A stretch of 64,000 nt of DNA from Naematelia aurantialba (lineage: Eukaryota > Basidiomycota > Tremellomycetes > Tremellales > Naemateliaceae): the NCBI GenBank assembly GCA_021527695.1, contig JAKFAO010000006.1, positions 1,054,001-1,118,000 of the forward strand. The letters are read 5' to 3'. The notes below the pieces were generated by a model. The model saw only the letters and a program-made list of their open reading frames with translations. It was not told where the DNA came from and searched no databases. The position numbers and the translations under genes are program-made. Positions within the stretch are counted from its first letter, which is position 1; each line of letters starts with the position of its first letter. Of this stretch, positions 37,341-49,633 are shown in pieces.

Positions 37341-39090
37341 TCACGGCCTGACCATTCGGTTGAAGCTGTTATTTTCCTCGCGTATTGATTTTGGACTCAG
37401 CTTTGACAGATACTTCATCGCCAAGCTCTCCCAGGCGTGATACCTGCGACGCGTCAGACTCGACCATGCAGAGGCCAGTAAATTGCCAGTCACAAGATCC
37501 TGAAGCAAACAAAAGGCATGGCGATAAAGCACTCACGCATACTGCCCCGTGCCGTGAAAGTCATGGTCATCCCGCTCATGGGTATATTGAATTTCCTCCC
37601 CGTGCCACATGGGCCAGAAGAACGCCCGTTCTGACAAGACCTGCACTTCGTCCGGATGGCGCCGTGCAATCTCCTATTCACGCGAGCATATCAGCTCGGT
37701 CGCACCTGCCTCACGAGTGGCAGGGCCGACGAACCCAGGGGACGACAACACTGTGGTGTGCCCATACATGCTCGTCAAAGGTGGCGTACGATTCGATCCA
37801 CCTGTCGATGAAGGTCGAATTCGGCGCGGAGATGATGATTGCGTTCTACGTAGGTGAGCCACGGGCGTCACGAGAACATGAGGATGAAGGAAGGGAGCGC
37901 ATAGCTTGAGGAGAGGGCAGAACTCACGCATAGGCCTTCGGGGTCTAAGGCATGTCGTCGTGAGTCAGGGGACGCCTCCATGCCCAGTGTTGTCTCGTAA
38001 TACAACAGGTCATCGAAGCTTTTGATCCTGAGTGGATATTAGGTGAGTTCTGCGATGTATCTCCAAGACCGTCAAAGCTTCCCCACCGCTCCGGCTTAGA
38101 CTCAAGGTCTGAAGTCCCAGATACCATCGAGTCCAGCCCGTTCGGATCTCTGACCACTGACAGCGACAAGAGCAACGAGCGATCCGACAATCTCTCGCTT
38201 CCCAAGAAGGGAACCAACAATCTCTCCTGTCACTTGTCCTTTGCTGTTGCTTCTGGGGACTTACACGAATACATCTATATCGAGATATATCCCGCCGGAC
38301 CACTTCATCGCCAAAAGCCGCAGCACGTCAGCCTTGTGCGCGAAATGCGAGATTTTGCGCCCGTGCACCTCGTCGGGGGCTTGGGTCTTGATGAGCTCCA
38401 GATTGGGTGCGATGAGGTCCCACCACGGTCCGGAGGGGAGGTATTGGTAGTGACTGTGGCGTCAGCCAAGAACAGGGGAGGGGGGGGTACATGCATGTCG
38501 GTGCCTCTATATGACAGGGGTCGTAAGAGACATAGACATACAAGTAGATCTTCTCCGGCTTGAGGTTGAGAATCGCGCTCCTCATCGCCAGATAGGCGAA
38601 ATAGGGCAACTCGTCGCCTCTATCTCCTCCGTCCTTCGGCGGCTTGAGACCATACACGTAGTGTACCGCGTTGGGGACTTTCATGCCTTTCTTCTTCGGC
38701 TTGCTCGGCGGGGGAAGGTAATCTGGCCTTGTGGGCTCCGGGGGAGGGGGGAGGAATTGGAACGTTGGGATACGGAAGGGAGAAGGCGTGTAGGTGCCTC
38801 GTGGATTTTCGGCGAAGAGGGACATGCCTGAGAAGGGTGGACGGAGGTAGAGGCAGAGGAGGAGCAGGGTGAGGAGGAGAAACGAGGGCGAGGGGAGCTG
38901 TAGCCTTGTGCCTCGGGAGATGGGGACGGACTGTTCAAGTGGCAGGAGCGTCAGTATGGGCTTGGAACTCGGCCTCGAGCAGGGAACAGGAGGACAAGCA
39001 ACCAGCTGAAACGTGAAGACGTAGCGAGCAACAGAGGTAAGAACGTACCAGCGGCCGATTACCCCTGTTCCACATCGGAAGCACCGTCAT
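37341..39090 (-). CDS. Type II membrane glycosyltransferase with DXD motif (GT32-like)
   Basis: Predicted Golgi glycosyltransferase. The ATG at 39090 gives MTVLPMWNRGNRPL, spliced over an intron of about 120 nt to a basic stretch and a signal-anchor helix (SFLLLTLLLCLYL), then a luminal stem rich in Pro. The catalytic region has NAVHYVYGLKPP, ELPYFAYLAMRSAIL, HFAHKADVLRLLAMKWSGGIYLDIDVFV (the DXD motif near 38280, with the usual preceding KxDxxR...GGxYxDxD pattern), GLCNAIIISAPNS and, near the end, HGTGQYAYHAWESLAMKYL. The pattern is that of the glycosyltransferase sugar-binding DXD region family (GT32 and relatives). The donor and acceptor are unknown; mannose- or galactose-containing glycans are reasonable guesses. 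The protein stops at NRMVRP. Several introns have normal boundaries. Confidence 0.8.
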
Positions 39091-39756
39091 CGTCCACTCC
39101 TTCCCTTGTCGACCAGCCCTTTGACTCGTACGCCGACCCGCCCGGCTTCCAGGAGTATTATAGAGAATGATGGTCGGACGACTGCCTCAAGCTGGCAGAA
39201 GGGTGGGATATTTCGGAGCGGAACAGTGCACTCAGCGCATACTGGAGACCTGTCGAAGCTTGCCGTGCGCACAACGACCGTTCTCAAGGTCAACCAAGCC
39301 GAGGCAACGCCGAAATGTCGAAGACAAAGCTACAGTACAGACATGGAAATTGACAAAAGGTCAGTCGCGGAGAGGCCGCCGGCCAAACTCCGGCACTCGC
39401 TGCGCATTCAACTTCGTCGCGGTATCTTTCAGTACGACACGTCTGTGAAGCTTTTGCCGATAGGATGCGCTGATTGTTCCAGTCAGGTCACCAGTAGGTT
39501 CACTCGAGTACATCGAGACATCGGGTCACAATGCATGCATCGAGCTCGCGCACGGTTACAATTAGCTATGGAAAGCTCTAGGCTATGCGCCCCCCCCAAG
39601 TCAACCCCACTTCAGGCAGTCCACCTTCCCTGCTTCATAGTGAATAGAAATGGCTTGCCACCCACGATCCACAAGAATGAGACACGGATCTAAATCCTCG
39701 ACAACACCAGATCGCGAGCCACGATGACGCTGGTCTCACCGCCGCCCAACCTCGAC
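39091..39756. other. Intergenic, no gene seen
   Basis: This 666-bp stretch is the upstream region of the glycosyltransferase gene and the 3' flank of the DUF4870-like gene. A + strand open frame at 39106-39693 lacks any family motif and has no good ATG context. ATGCATGCAT occurs near 39531. Confidence 0.5.
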
Positions 39757-40821
39757 TCATTCTTCCCCCACCCACCGCTCCGCAACCTCGCCGATCAGAG
39801 GTAACCAGAACCGCCCCAGCCCGTCTTGCGCGTCTCTCCACGCGCGAAACGATGTGTACAGCGTCACTCCAACGGATCCGATGATGAGGATCACGCGGAG
39901 GAACTTGGGAAAGGGGATGAGGAGGTTGAACAGCAGGATCAAGCCCAACAGTGGTGTTGTAAGCAGTGCAGATTGGTATGCTATCGCAATGTCAGTATTT
40001 GCCTTGTATAGCGCATCTACGTTTGGCAGCTGAGGAGACGAGGCGCCAAGAGGCGAGGGAGAACAGAGACCCACCGTGGAATCGAACGTAGTCATTCTGT
40101 GTCTCTAAGATGAGGAAGAACAATGCTGCTCTCGTCAGTGCCTGCCGGCTCAACCTTTCCCTCTCATATTCTAACAACGACCTCTCTCCCTCCCGAAACC
40201 CTTCACTCCTATTCAATGTAATCAAGACTCACCGGTCACCGGGCCCCCCAGATACGCAGCAGCCGCGATCAAGTCGACTCTCCACCCAAACCTGCTCTCC
40301 CACGCGTTGGCCCTATCTGCCTCCCCTCCTGCGCCCACACCGCTGCCATTTCCAGAGTATCCTCCCGAAAACTCCGGGTCATTCGTATACGACTGCGGGA
40401 CGGAGGTGGGATCTGACAGGGTCCCGCCAGCCTGGTACGATGCGCCGTAGGAAGATTGGTCACTGGCGAGTCAGCCTGTACGATAGCGGTGACAAGACAT
40501 AGGGCTGGGTGTCGGATAACAACTCAAGCATCGCATGCCTGAAATTCAATACAGAACAAGGGAGAGAAGGAAAGAGAGAGGGACCTGTGTATGCAGGGGA
40601 ACAGGTATGGTGGCAGCTGGGCGGAGAAGGAAGAAGACAAGGGACATACCGAGTGAACCATGGACGTTTAGGCTTAGACTTGCCTCGCCCGCCAAGCAGA
40701 GATCTCGAAGACTCGGATGGTGGGTCAGTAGAGGGGACGTCGGGTGGTGGTTGGTCTGGCCGAGTATCATCAGCTCGACAAGCTCACGCATCCTCGCGCT
40801 GCGGGCGGCCGCGACTGGCAT
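39757..40821 (-). CDS. Small membrane protein, Tic20-like / DUF4870 (UPF0132) domain
   Basis: A Pro/Ser/Gly-rich N-terminal half (MPVAAARSAR..., then QPPPDVPSTDPPSESSRSL and DQSSYGASYQAGG) leads to a conserved membrane domain: ESRFGWRVDLIAAAAYLGGPVT, then LFFLILETQNDYVRFHAYQSALLT, then TPLLGLILLFNLLIPFPKFL and LIIGSVGVTLYTSFRAW, ending AERWVGEE. The NDYVRFHAYQS block across an intron is the hallmark of the UPF0132/DUF4870 group, which annotation pipelines often label Tic20-like. Its job in fungi is not established. There are four hydrophobic segments. The start is uncertain: the chosen ATG at 40821 continues over a 32-nt intron into MHQPPPD, and a later ATG is possible. It is divergent from verprolin, with a 402-bp shared promoter. 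Confidence 0.75.
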
Positions 40822-41223
40822 GACGTACAAGGTGAGAAGTTCATTGTCGTCTGCCTGATCTCGCCGCCTCTTCCGATCGTTCAGCGAGTTGTGTGAACCG
40901 CAGATGCCCAGATGCTGATGCTTTTGCCCGTCAATGTGCGAGTAGACGAGTGAGAAGACTGTGACTGTATTACAACGTTGCAACAAACCGAATTCGGCCA
41001 ACACGGCCGCCGAGAGACGCAGACATCGTTATTCGGTCCCCCATTTCTGGGGGAGGCGACACTTGGTAGAAGGAACGTCGTCGTGCCGAGCATCGTTTTG
41101 AACAAATCCAAACGTCGACTACGACTCTACTGTGTACGCTGCAGCGGCATTCTTGGTCTTGCTCGAAGCAAAACACCCAACCCGGGGGAACCGTGCACTG
41201 ATACGCACTGAGCAGCCACCAAG

Positions 41224-43108
41224 ATGGACGCTGCTCTTCTCAAGCAGATCCAGTGTCAGTCTCTTCGCCTCATAAGCGGTGCTACAATCAGCAACATTAG
41301 ACTGATACCTCGCAGCTGGCAAGGGCCTGAAAAAGGTCCAGACAGTCGACAAGTCTGCGCCTCTGATAGAAGGTGCTAGCCGAGGTGGGGGAGGGGGCGG
41401 AGGAGGAGGCGGTGGCGGCGGAGGACGAGCGCCTGCAGCTCCTGCTGCACCCATGAGCGGCTCTGATGGTCCAGCGCAACAACTCGCCGGCCTCTTCGCT
41501 GGAGGCATGCCGTCTCTAAAAAAGACTGGTGCTCGTGGGTCACTCACACTATGATAGCAGAGCCTTGCTGATGGAGCGTAGCTGGAGCCTCGACGCTCGC
41601 CAAAGCACCGCCTGTCCCCGGGGCGCCTCCTCGACCGGCTGCGGCGCCGCCTGCTCCACCTGCCCCTGCACCCCCACGACCGAGTGCCGCGCCTCCACGT
41701 CCGATTGCTGCACCTCCACGACCAGGTGCTGCACCTCCACCCCCTCCACCCCCTCCACCCCCACCTCCTGGAGGTCCACCAAAGCGAGGACCGCCAGCAC
41801 CGCCAGCTCCGCCTGGACGAAGGTGAGTTGAAGGTAATTGATCAGCAGCTGACCATTTCAGTGCCCCTCCTCCACCAGCCCCACCACCACCACCTTCTGC
41901 ACCACCCCGAGCCCCTCCCGCACCGCCAGCGCCCAGCCGGAGTGCTCGAGTTCCTGTTCCTGCGCCACCCGCACCTCCCCGGGCCCCTCCCGCACCGCCG
42001 GCACCACCAGGGAGGGCTGCACCCACTCCTCCAGCTCGCAATGGACAGCCTGAATTGCCAACGAGGAGCTCGCCAGCACCTCCATTGCCCGGGAGGTCGC
42101 CAGCCGTACCCAGCAGGCCAGGCGGTGCAGCTTCCGGAGTAAGACTGTCACACGCCTTGCCGTTGATCCGTACTGATGGCAGCAGAGAAGCGTACCTCCT
42201 CCGCCGCCACCACCACCAGCGTCGCACGCTCCAGTGAGTCGGACTCCAAGGATAAGAGAGTATAGTCTGACGTGACCGACAGAGAGCACCGCCTCCGCCA
42301 CCTCGTCCCACCGGCCCGCCAGCTCTTCCCTCCAGAACACCATCAACAACCGGCCCGTCGCGGACGCTTCCGCCACCGCTCCCATCAAGCAGTGCTCTGG
42401 CTGCGCCTACTCCTCCACGACGACCATCTTCCGCGTCCTTCTCCTCGATGTCAGCTCCTCCACCCCTAGCGCCACCGGCTCCGCCCCCAGCGCCACCTGC
42501 CCCGCCAGCAGCAAGGGCATTACCACCTGCGCGAGTTCCGCCCCTGCCTCGTGCTCCAGTCGAGTCCGAAGAGGAAGCGGATGAGGAGGAAGACGATGCA
42601 CCTCCGCCTCTACCGTCTGGTCGCCACGCGCCGTCGGCTCCTGCTGCCGCTCGTGCTTTGCCGCCCCGGCTACTCCCTGCCGCTCCGAGCCCACCTCCTC
42701 TAGCGGCACGTCCTCCGCCAGCGATTCCAGCCTCGCCAACGCCTGAGCGGAGCAGGCCTCATCCACAGGGGACGGCATTTCCGCCGCCTCCCCCTCCGCC
42801 GGGCGTCTCGCCGGCGGCTGCCAAGCGGTCCAGCCTTGCCCCGCCCATCATGTCGTATTCTTCTTCAAACGATAATTTGCCAAACGGACACTCTAACGGA
42901 AATGGTGTCGAGGACGACGTGCCTGAGCCGCCAGCGGTGGTTGGGAGCTGGACTTTCCCTATGAAGGGCATGTTTCCTGCTCCCCGGCCGTGGATCGGGG
43001 GGAAAAAGTGAGTTATAATGTCTGCGTGGTCGTGGGGCAAGTGCTGACATGGGCAGGACATACGCGTCTGGGAACGCTACTGGCGGAGGCATAGGGTTCC
43101 ACCCATAG
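41224..43108 (+). CDS. VRP1: Verprolin / WASP-interacting protein homolog
   Basis: Actin-binding adaptor of cortical patches that partners with WASP (Las17) and type I myosins. Exon 1 ends in LLKQIQ, spliced to SGKGLKKVQTVDKSAP; together they form a WH2 actin-binding motif (LLKQIQSGKGLKKV). A Gly run follows, encoded by GGN repeats (about 41392-41425), then GLFAGGMPSLKKTGA, a second WH2-like motif, spliced to a very long Pro/Ala-rich region with many PPPPPP and PxxP stretches, suited to profilin and SH3 binding. An acidic Glu/Asp patch (SEEEADEEEDDAPPP) occurs in the last third. The C-terminus, with GSWTFPMKGMFPAPRPW, matches the WASP-binding end of verprolin/WIP. The final 16 codons come from a last exon ending GGGIGFHP. 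Five or more short introns keep the frame. Confidence 0.9.
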
Positions 43109-43568
43109 GTGCTTGGGTGGATGCAGAGCAAAATCCATGTATGCTGAGAATGGTGAGGACTGGACGATGGGAGTAGATGTGTGCCCTGGGAGTGTCAGGT
43201 GGAAATCTGGAATGTCACGATGGTGATTGCGTGACTGTTTTCGAGATGCTATTTTTTCAATCCAGATGCGTGTATACGATGATGCATGTATGATCAATTG
43301 TTCATTGTGACAAGATAGTCTTGACGCTAGACACGGCAGTAGGCGATACAGCGAATAGCTAGCAGCATGGCAACCAATATCACTTTTCACCCTGGTGAGT
43401 TGGCCTGCAACTGGCCAAGACGAGCCATTACCCATCGTCTGTGATTTCGGGAACGGTCATGGGTATGGATTCACCCATGTAAGCATGGAGTTATGGAAGG
43501 GGAATTGAAGTGGAAATGGAGATGAACATGGAAGAGGCTATGCACGCACGTTGGGATTGACACAGACG

Positions 43569-43616
43569 ACACGGATGACACGGATGACACGGATGACACG
43601 GATGACGGATGGCTGA
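43569..43616 (+). promoter_or_regulatory. 9-nt repeat array forming a four-AUG uORF that overlaps the MET14 start
   Basis: Four tandem ACGGATGAC-type units precede the MET14 ATG. They place ATGs at 43575, 43584, 43593 and 43602 in one frame. This small frame ends at TGA 43614-43616, which overlaps the main start in ATGGCTGA. Whether the mRNA 5' end includes all four is not known from sequence. The rest of 43109-43568, between verprolin and MET14, shows no gene. Confidence 0.6.
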
Positions 43617-44779
43617 TCCGGGAACAGGCGCCGTAGGACAGGACGAGCGGGCGCAACTGCTAGGGCAACGAGGAGCGACCATCTGGCTCACTGGTCTTTC
43701 CGCCAGCGGCAAGGTATGTTACTCGGACTCATCAACAAGTCTTCCTTGCGCGCCAAGCTACAAGAAAGATGAGCTGATCCGGGGTTCCCTTCCGGTAGTC
43801 TACCATCGCTACCGCGCTCGAACAGCACCTGCTGCACAAGGGGCTGCATGCGTACCGGCTCGACGGAGATAACATTCGTTTCGGCCTGAACAAGGACCTG
43901 GGCTTTGATCCGGCCTCGCGCGTGGAGAATGTGAGTGGGCTACGTCGTGCATCCAGTCCATCGTTCTTGAATCATTCATGCGCCATGGGCCACCTGCCCC
44001 CTCCCATCCCGATTGCCCTCCCGTCCTTCCCCACGCTTCGTCTGCCGTTTTGTGTGCCGTCGCCGCCTCCTCCGACTCACATCAGTCTCAACGACTCGGC
44101 GTCTTTCTCCAGCTCGGGTCGGGTGGCTGGAATGCGGACAAACGGCTGACCACTCAGATCCGCCGGATAGGCGAGGTCTCGCTCCTCTTCTCCCTCTCCT
44201 GCTCCCTGACGATCACCGCCTTCATCTCGCCCTACATCTCCGACCGCGACCTTGCGCGCTCGCTGCACGCCGCGCACAATCCGCCTATTCCATTTGTCGA
44301 AGTCTACGTCGATGCGCCGCTCAGCGTCGTCGAGGGCCGCGATCCCAAAGGCCTGTACAAGAAGGCTCGGGCCGGAGAGATCAAGGGTAGGTGTTGGGCC
44401 TTTTCGGTGTCGAGCATTATAGATGTCGAGCCTTGCCGGCAGCTTGACTGCATTGAGGAGCCTGACTGCATCGGGTCTGCCCCTCCTCACCTCCTGCGTC
44501 TCCTAGGTCAAACGACAGTCTCTTCTGCATCATTGTATATTCTGCCCTCTCCCCACTCTACCGCGACCTCACACTTCTCTCCACTCCACCATAACAGAAG
44601 CCCATCACGTCCACAACCACAGGCTGACCGCTGTTGCAGAGTTCACAGGCATCTCGGCGCCGTACGAAGCGCCCGTTGCCCCAGAGATCCATATCCGCAC
44701 CGACGAGCTCGACGTCGCGGGTGCCGTCGCCAGAATTGTCCAGTACCTCGAGGAGAAGGGGCTGATTGGCAAGCAATAG
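43609..44779 (+). CDS. MET14: Adenylylsulfate (APS) kinase
   Basis: APS kinase phosphorylates adenylylsulfate to PAPS in sulfate assimilation, in the cytosol. The ATG at 43609 gives [20 protein letters not shown], close to the N-terminus of fungal Met14. The P-loop GLSASGKST is interrupted by intron 1 after GK. Exon 2 has [21 protein letters not shown]. After a 226-nt intron, [12 protein letters not shown] and [13 protein letters not shown] (active-site Ser) follow, then [32 protein letters not shown] third intron of about 250 nt precedes [12 protein letters not shown] and the C-terminus [14 protein letters not shown]. Family length of about 200 residues is met and no ATP-sulfurylase domain is fused. 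Introns 2 and 3 are long for this genome. The upstream uORF suggests translational control. The stop is 233 bp from that of the convergent karyopherin. Confidence 0.93.
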
Positions 44780-45012
44780 ACCGACCGACCTTGCATTCTG
44801 GGACAGCAATGGAGGACCCATATAGCTAGTCGATCAGGCCCTGCATTACTGAGGACCTCGCACAGCGAGGCCAGGACTCAATATGCTATATGCCTGCGTA
44901 TATGAGACGAGTGATGCCTGCTTGCTTGCGATCCTGGAATCTGAAGGCCACAAGACACTATTATACATTCGTTGCAGGCCTCATGCATCATGAGCCCCCA
45001 AGGCAGAGCACA

Positions 45013-48000
45013 TCACCCGCTGCACCACCCTACCGGTCTCCGCGCCGTATCATCCCTGGGCAGCGCGGCCTGTGCAACCTGCCTCAACACGCCACTGAGC
45101 TCCTGCACCCCCCTTGAGACGGCATGGTCCACGCCATTGGCATCACCCACCCTGCCAAGGACTTTATCGATCGTCTTGAGCATGCGGCTCTCCTCGTCCT
45201 CTTCTTCATAATAAAGCTCACGATCCGCGTCGTCCATTTGGTCGTGAGCCAGCCGATTAAGACGTTCCCGCCGCCGTGCAAGGAGGCTAACGAGCAGCGA
45301 AGAAATGGCTTGCAGGAGCCGCCGTGTCGTCTCGCCCGTCAGTGAGATATGGAACGCCCGCAAACAGTCGAGGATCGCATCGAAGCTGCAGTACCACACA
45401 AGTCAGTCAATCTACAATCTCCGCTGGTACTCTCTTGAATCGCACGTACATCTTCCAGATGGAATACGGCTCGTCCTCGAGCGAGGCCCGGCGGATGAGC
45501 GCTTGCATGATCGGGTCAGTATCGCTTGACGCAGTGAATCTGCCTAACGCAGTCCCGGCAGGCACAAGCTTGGCCAACAAACTGATTGCACAGTCAGAGA
45601 GAGGCAAGCGTTTATCGGCTTTTGAGCTGTTGCAACTTACTGAGCAGATACCTGCAAATCATCAACAATCGAACTCCACCACACCTTGACCAGGGACCTA
45701 CCCGACGTATACCGGCTGTGGCGACACCTGTTGCCTTGAGACCTTCGAAGGCGATCGTCAAGATACTGTCGTAGTACTGCTCGATATCCGAGGGCAAGAC
45801 GGAAACAAATGCGGCAAGATGATCAAGAGCGACATGCTTGTCGCGGATCTCCTCTGAGTCGTCGTCAAGCTCATCCGATGATTGCTCATCGGCAGAGAGT
45901 AGACTGGACCCGAAGACTACCCAGAGTCAGTATACTCTGCAGGAGTGATGGCCAGTTGCGATCCTCACTGGGATTCCGAGTGACAACTTTGCGTGAAGCC
46001 GCTTGCATCACCTGCGGGAGCACATGCGGCAGAAACGGCTTAAAGTCTGACCCTAATACTTGGCACATGCTCTCCCATCCTGGACAACCATCAGCAGAAA
46101 CCAGACACTCGCGGATGACTCACCATCCGTGACGTATCTCTCCCGTACATCAGCATCACTCAATTCACCCTGCATCTTCAACAGGATCTGGGCAAGGCTT
46201 AAAGCGTCCGAAGAGAATGCCTAGCCAGGTGAGTTACTGGACTAACACTCGCTCAACATTGACTTACGGCTTTACCGACTGCCCTGCCTGTGCATGTTTA
46301 GCCATACTTGACTTCAAAGTAACGCCACAAACCGCACGTACCGCAATGCATTGCAGCCTCGATTGCTCGACCGCTCAGCTCTCGGCCCTCAGTCGGCATC
46401 GGCGACTGCAAAATCCTCAGGAGCAAATCCATCACGTCTCCTGCACAGGCTCAGGATCGACATCGCCAGCTACATAAGATGGAAGCCTGAGCTTACTATA
46501 ACAGGAGGAGAAGGCCGCTTGAGTACCAGCAGCGATTAAGCCTAAGAACACGGTCAACTTCGCCAAGCCGACACCTTCGGCAAACGTACCTAAAGTGTCT
46601 ACTATCTGTTCTTGCACGTAAAGCGGCGCGCCACCGAAAGTCTGCAAAAGTCCTCGAACGATACTTTCAACGTGCGGCAGAACCTGGTTCTGCTCCTCTA
46701 GGTTATCGAAGAACGCCGATATTGCCTGTGCGGCGTGCGCGCGGACCCTGCGAGCATGAGCTTGGCCCTCTTCGCAACGTAAGCCACTGACCGAGACTCG
46801 CTGTCCTGGAGCATCTCGAGCAGTATGTCGAATGACCTCTGCGCGTACTGCGCTTTCATTTGAGGCTACAACAAGGTTAATGCCATGCACGAGGCACGGA
46901 GGCTGGGGGCACCGTGAAGGGACGAGACAAGAAGTACAAGGAGACATGGCGCTCAACACTTGTGGACCTTTGCAACGCACTTTGGCAGAAGTGGTACGAG
47001 CCAGGCACTCGAGAAAGGCGTATCGTACCCTCGGATGTGGATCTCGAGCAGTCGGTGCGATAAGTCTTCTCAGTCAGCGATTTTAGGCATCCACTGCAAG
47101 GGGACGGAACTCACGGCAAGATGACTTCTAAGCCGGCCTGTTCGTCCTGAATTGTCTTTAACTGAGGATACACGGTAGGAGCTTAAAGCGACTGACATCC
47201 TCGCCGTATTCTACTAACATCCAAATCGCTGCTAGACCGGCGTACCGACATCGCCAGTCCGCCTGCTGCAACAGTGCCTGGGCATGAGCGAGGGCGCTGG
47301 CCATCATGGGGTGTCGGCCGTTCTCGTCTTCCCATGATCCTTCTGAGAGAGCAAAGACAATCCGGTAGAGAGTCTCCTCTGCTTGATCAGGATAGCTTGG
47401 GTCCGTGTCGTCTACCTAACACCGCTCATGAGCCACGATCTGAGGTAGGCAAAGCGGAAGACGCCTTGCAGTGAGAAGAGAGAGCCTATACAGACAACTG
47501 TCACTTACCCTGGTCTCGGATAACCAGGCACTGCAGTCTTCTCCTTCCGATGCGAGGCCGGCCACCAACCAGCCCAACAGGAGCCCTACAACTTCATTGC
47601 AGAACTTGCCATTTTGCCAGTATGACAGGTCATCTGGGCGCAGTTCAGCGAGAGACGCGAGGATCTCAGTAGCTGGAGCAGCGACCTCTTCCCAGTCGTC
47701 ATATGTCATCGAGGACAGCGGATAAGGCGAGAAATTGTACGACGGGACTAGAGCGGCTGGGGCAGACACAAGGGAAAGAAGATGAGGAACGATAGCGTCA
47801 AGGGAGGGCATGAACAGGTTCGGGTGGTATTCTGCGAGGTCGACGAAAGGTCGGAGGACATGGTTGACGATACCAGCAGGCAAGGTGGGCAGAACCTATG
47901 CTGATTAGCATGAGGTTTCGCAAGAGGGTACGAAAAGCGGGCGCGGTTCGTGGAGTTGCGACTGGGGACAGGAGTAAGAGCAGAGCGCGGCCCTACCTTG

Positions 48001-49336
48001 AAAGCCTCGTACACCAGGCCAGCGCCTACCTGCCTCCTCTCGGTGTCGGTCAACGCTTCTGTGATGAGACTTCGCATCGCCTTGATGGCTTCGACACGCA
48101 CGTCGACGCTGGGATCGTTGATGCCCGCTAGGATGAGGTGGGCGAGCTGTTCGATGGGGATTGGCTCTGATACAGAGTCGATGAGCAGGGATGGGACGCG
48201 ATTAATCAGTTGGAACGGGGTGAAGCGATGAAAAGGGTGTGGGGAGGTCGTCAGGGAGAGCAAGACGGGTGGCAACGCCATGAACGGTCCTGCATGTGTT
48301 TGCATGTCAGCTTCGGTCGGACTCGGGCGTGGCGTCTAATGCATGCCTTGCGTTCTGGTGCTCAACAGCGCCAGCATATAGCGGTGGTGCATGGGAACCG
48401 GAACTGACGTTTGCGGACCCCACTCTTCTCGGCCCAACCGGCGCAGCAATCCCCCAACGCTTTGCGCATGCGAATATCCATCTCGTCGCTGAGGCCCGCA
48501 CACAGCACCGTCTCGATACGCTGCCGTGTGAGCTCGCGAATCACGTCGAACGGAGCCGACGCAATACGGGCTTGTTGATTCAGGAACAAGCCCGGCAGCG
48601 GGCGGAATGCCAGGTTCAGCAGCAACAATGTCGCCATGAACCGTCGCTGTTCAGTTGGTGCAGTAGTGGTCGAGGCGACGAAATAGAGCCACACATCAAG
48701 AGCAAGGAAGGTCAGACCACATCAGCCATGGTCCCGCCGACAGCGTCCTTCGTTACCTGACTTACGTCCACCTGAAAGCCACCGACTCCCTGTGCTCCAA
48801 TCTGTGCAAGGAGCAGCAACACCTCGGCCGGCTGCTGAGCTGTGAAACGCCGGAGGTGTGCTTCAGCCCTATGGTACACAAGTTAGCCTACTCGCGCCAT
48901 GTATTCCGTCTGCTTCCTCTGCCGGCTGGCAGGTGAACCCCAAGCCCGGAAGTTCACCGAGAAGAGTACGGAACGCAAGAGTACCCGCGGGGAAGAGGGG
49001 GGGGGATTTGGGATCTTCGACGTTCGTCCAGTATCATGATCCACAATGCTGTCTCCTGCAACCATCCACCGATGAGTAGATATGTCTAGGTATCCTACCA
49101 GCACGGGACTCGCCCTAGCGAGTCTCAGGAGACCCTTCGACCAGGCAGATATGTTTCCGATGGGTGGGACGGCCCCGGCAGGAGTCTAGACAGCCCGAGT
49201 CCCAAACAGGCCCCATACCCATGGTTCTATCTAATCAAGGCAACAGAGACACTTACATTCTCCTCGGCTCATCTTCATTAGCCATCACCGCTTCCAGGAT
49301 GAGCGCGATATCGCCCAACAGGTGTTCGGTCGACAT
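45013..49336 (-). CDS. KAP121: Karyopherin beta, Kap121/importin-5 type, lacking the usual C-terminal region
   Basis: HEAT-repeat nuclear import receptor. The ATG at 49336 gives MSTEHLLGDIALILEAV, and splicing over an intron of about 380 nt adds MAEAHLRRFTAQQPAEVLLLL. Successive exons give AFRPLPGLFLN, SDEMDIRMRKALGDC, IDSVSEPIPIEQLAHLILAG, LRPFVDLAEYHPNLFMPSL, WRCRYAGLAAIWMLVEYGED, HAAQAISAFFDN, PLYVQEQIVDTLGTFAE, GWESMCQVLGSDFKPFLPHVLP, the acidic stretch DELDDDSEE and a second acidic stretch ELYYEEEDEESRMLKTIDKVLG. The order and the CQVLGSDFKPFLP block match importin-5/Kap121 better than Kap123. In importin-5 the second acidic stretch lies near residue 800, with about 270 residues beyond; here the protein stops about 40 residues later (PVGWCSG). 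Either the C-terminal HEAT repeats are lost or this is a short subtype. Confidence 0.8.
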
Positions 49337-49633
49337 CGCGGCGAGGTCATGCGCCTGGTTCGTAACGTCCTGCTTTTGACACTTCCCTTGCTCTCGTAGC
49401 TTTACAATCGTCAAACGGGGGATCAAGGAGCGAGCAGTAGCCTCTCCGTAGATACGTAAATAGGACAAAGCGACTGGCTACCCGAGCTCTGCAAAGAGTT
49501 AAGAGAGTCGAACGCGTAAGCCGGAGCCCCATCCGCCCTTTGGATACGCAATAGATATTCATGGTCCGTCCAAGTTAAAACATGCTGGCTACAACAATGC
49601 AAGACTCTATACAGCTGCTATTCCGCTCACCGC

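Noticed and set aside
41544..42311. Minus-strand Gly-rich open frame opposite verprolin
   Set aside because: Shadow of the proline-rich verprolin exons; it runs through verprolin introns and has no conserved feature.
43569..43608. Nine-nt tandem repeat considered as a CRISPR-like or mobile-element repeat
   Set aside because: Units are contiguous without spacers and too short; it is a minisatellite in a fungal 5' leader.
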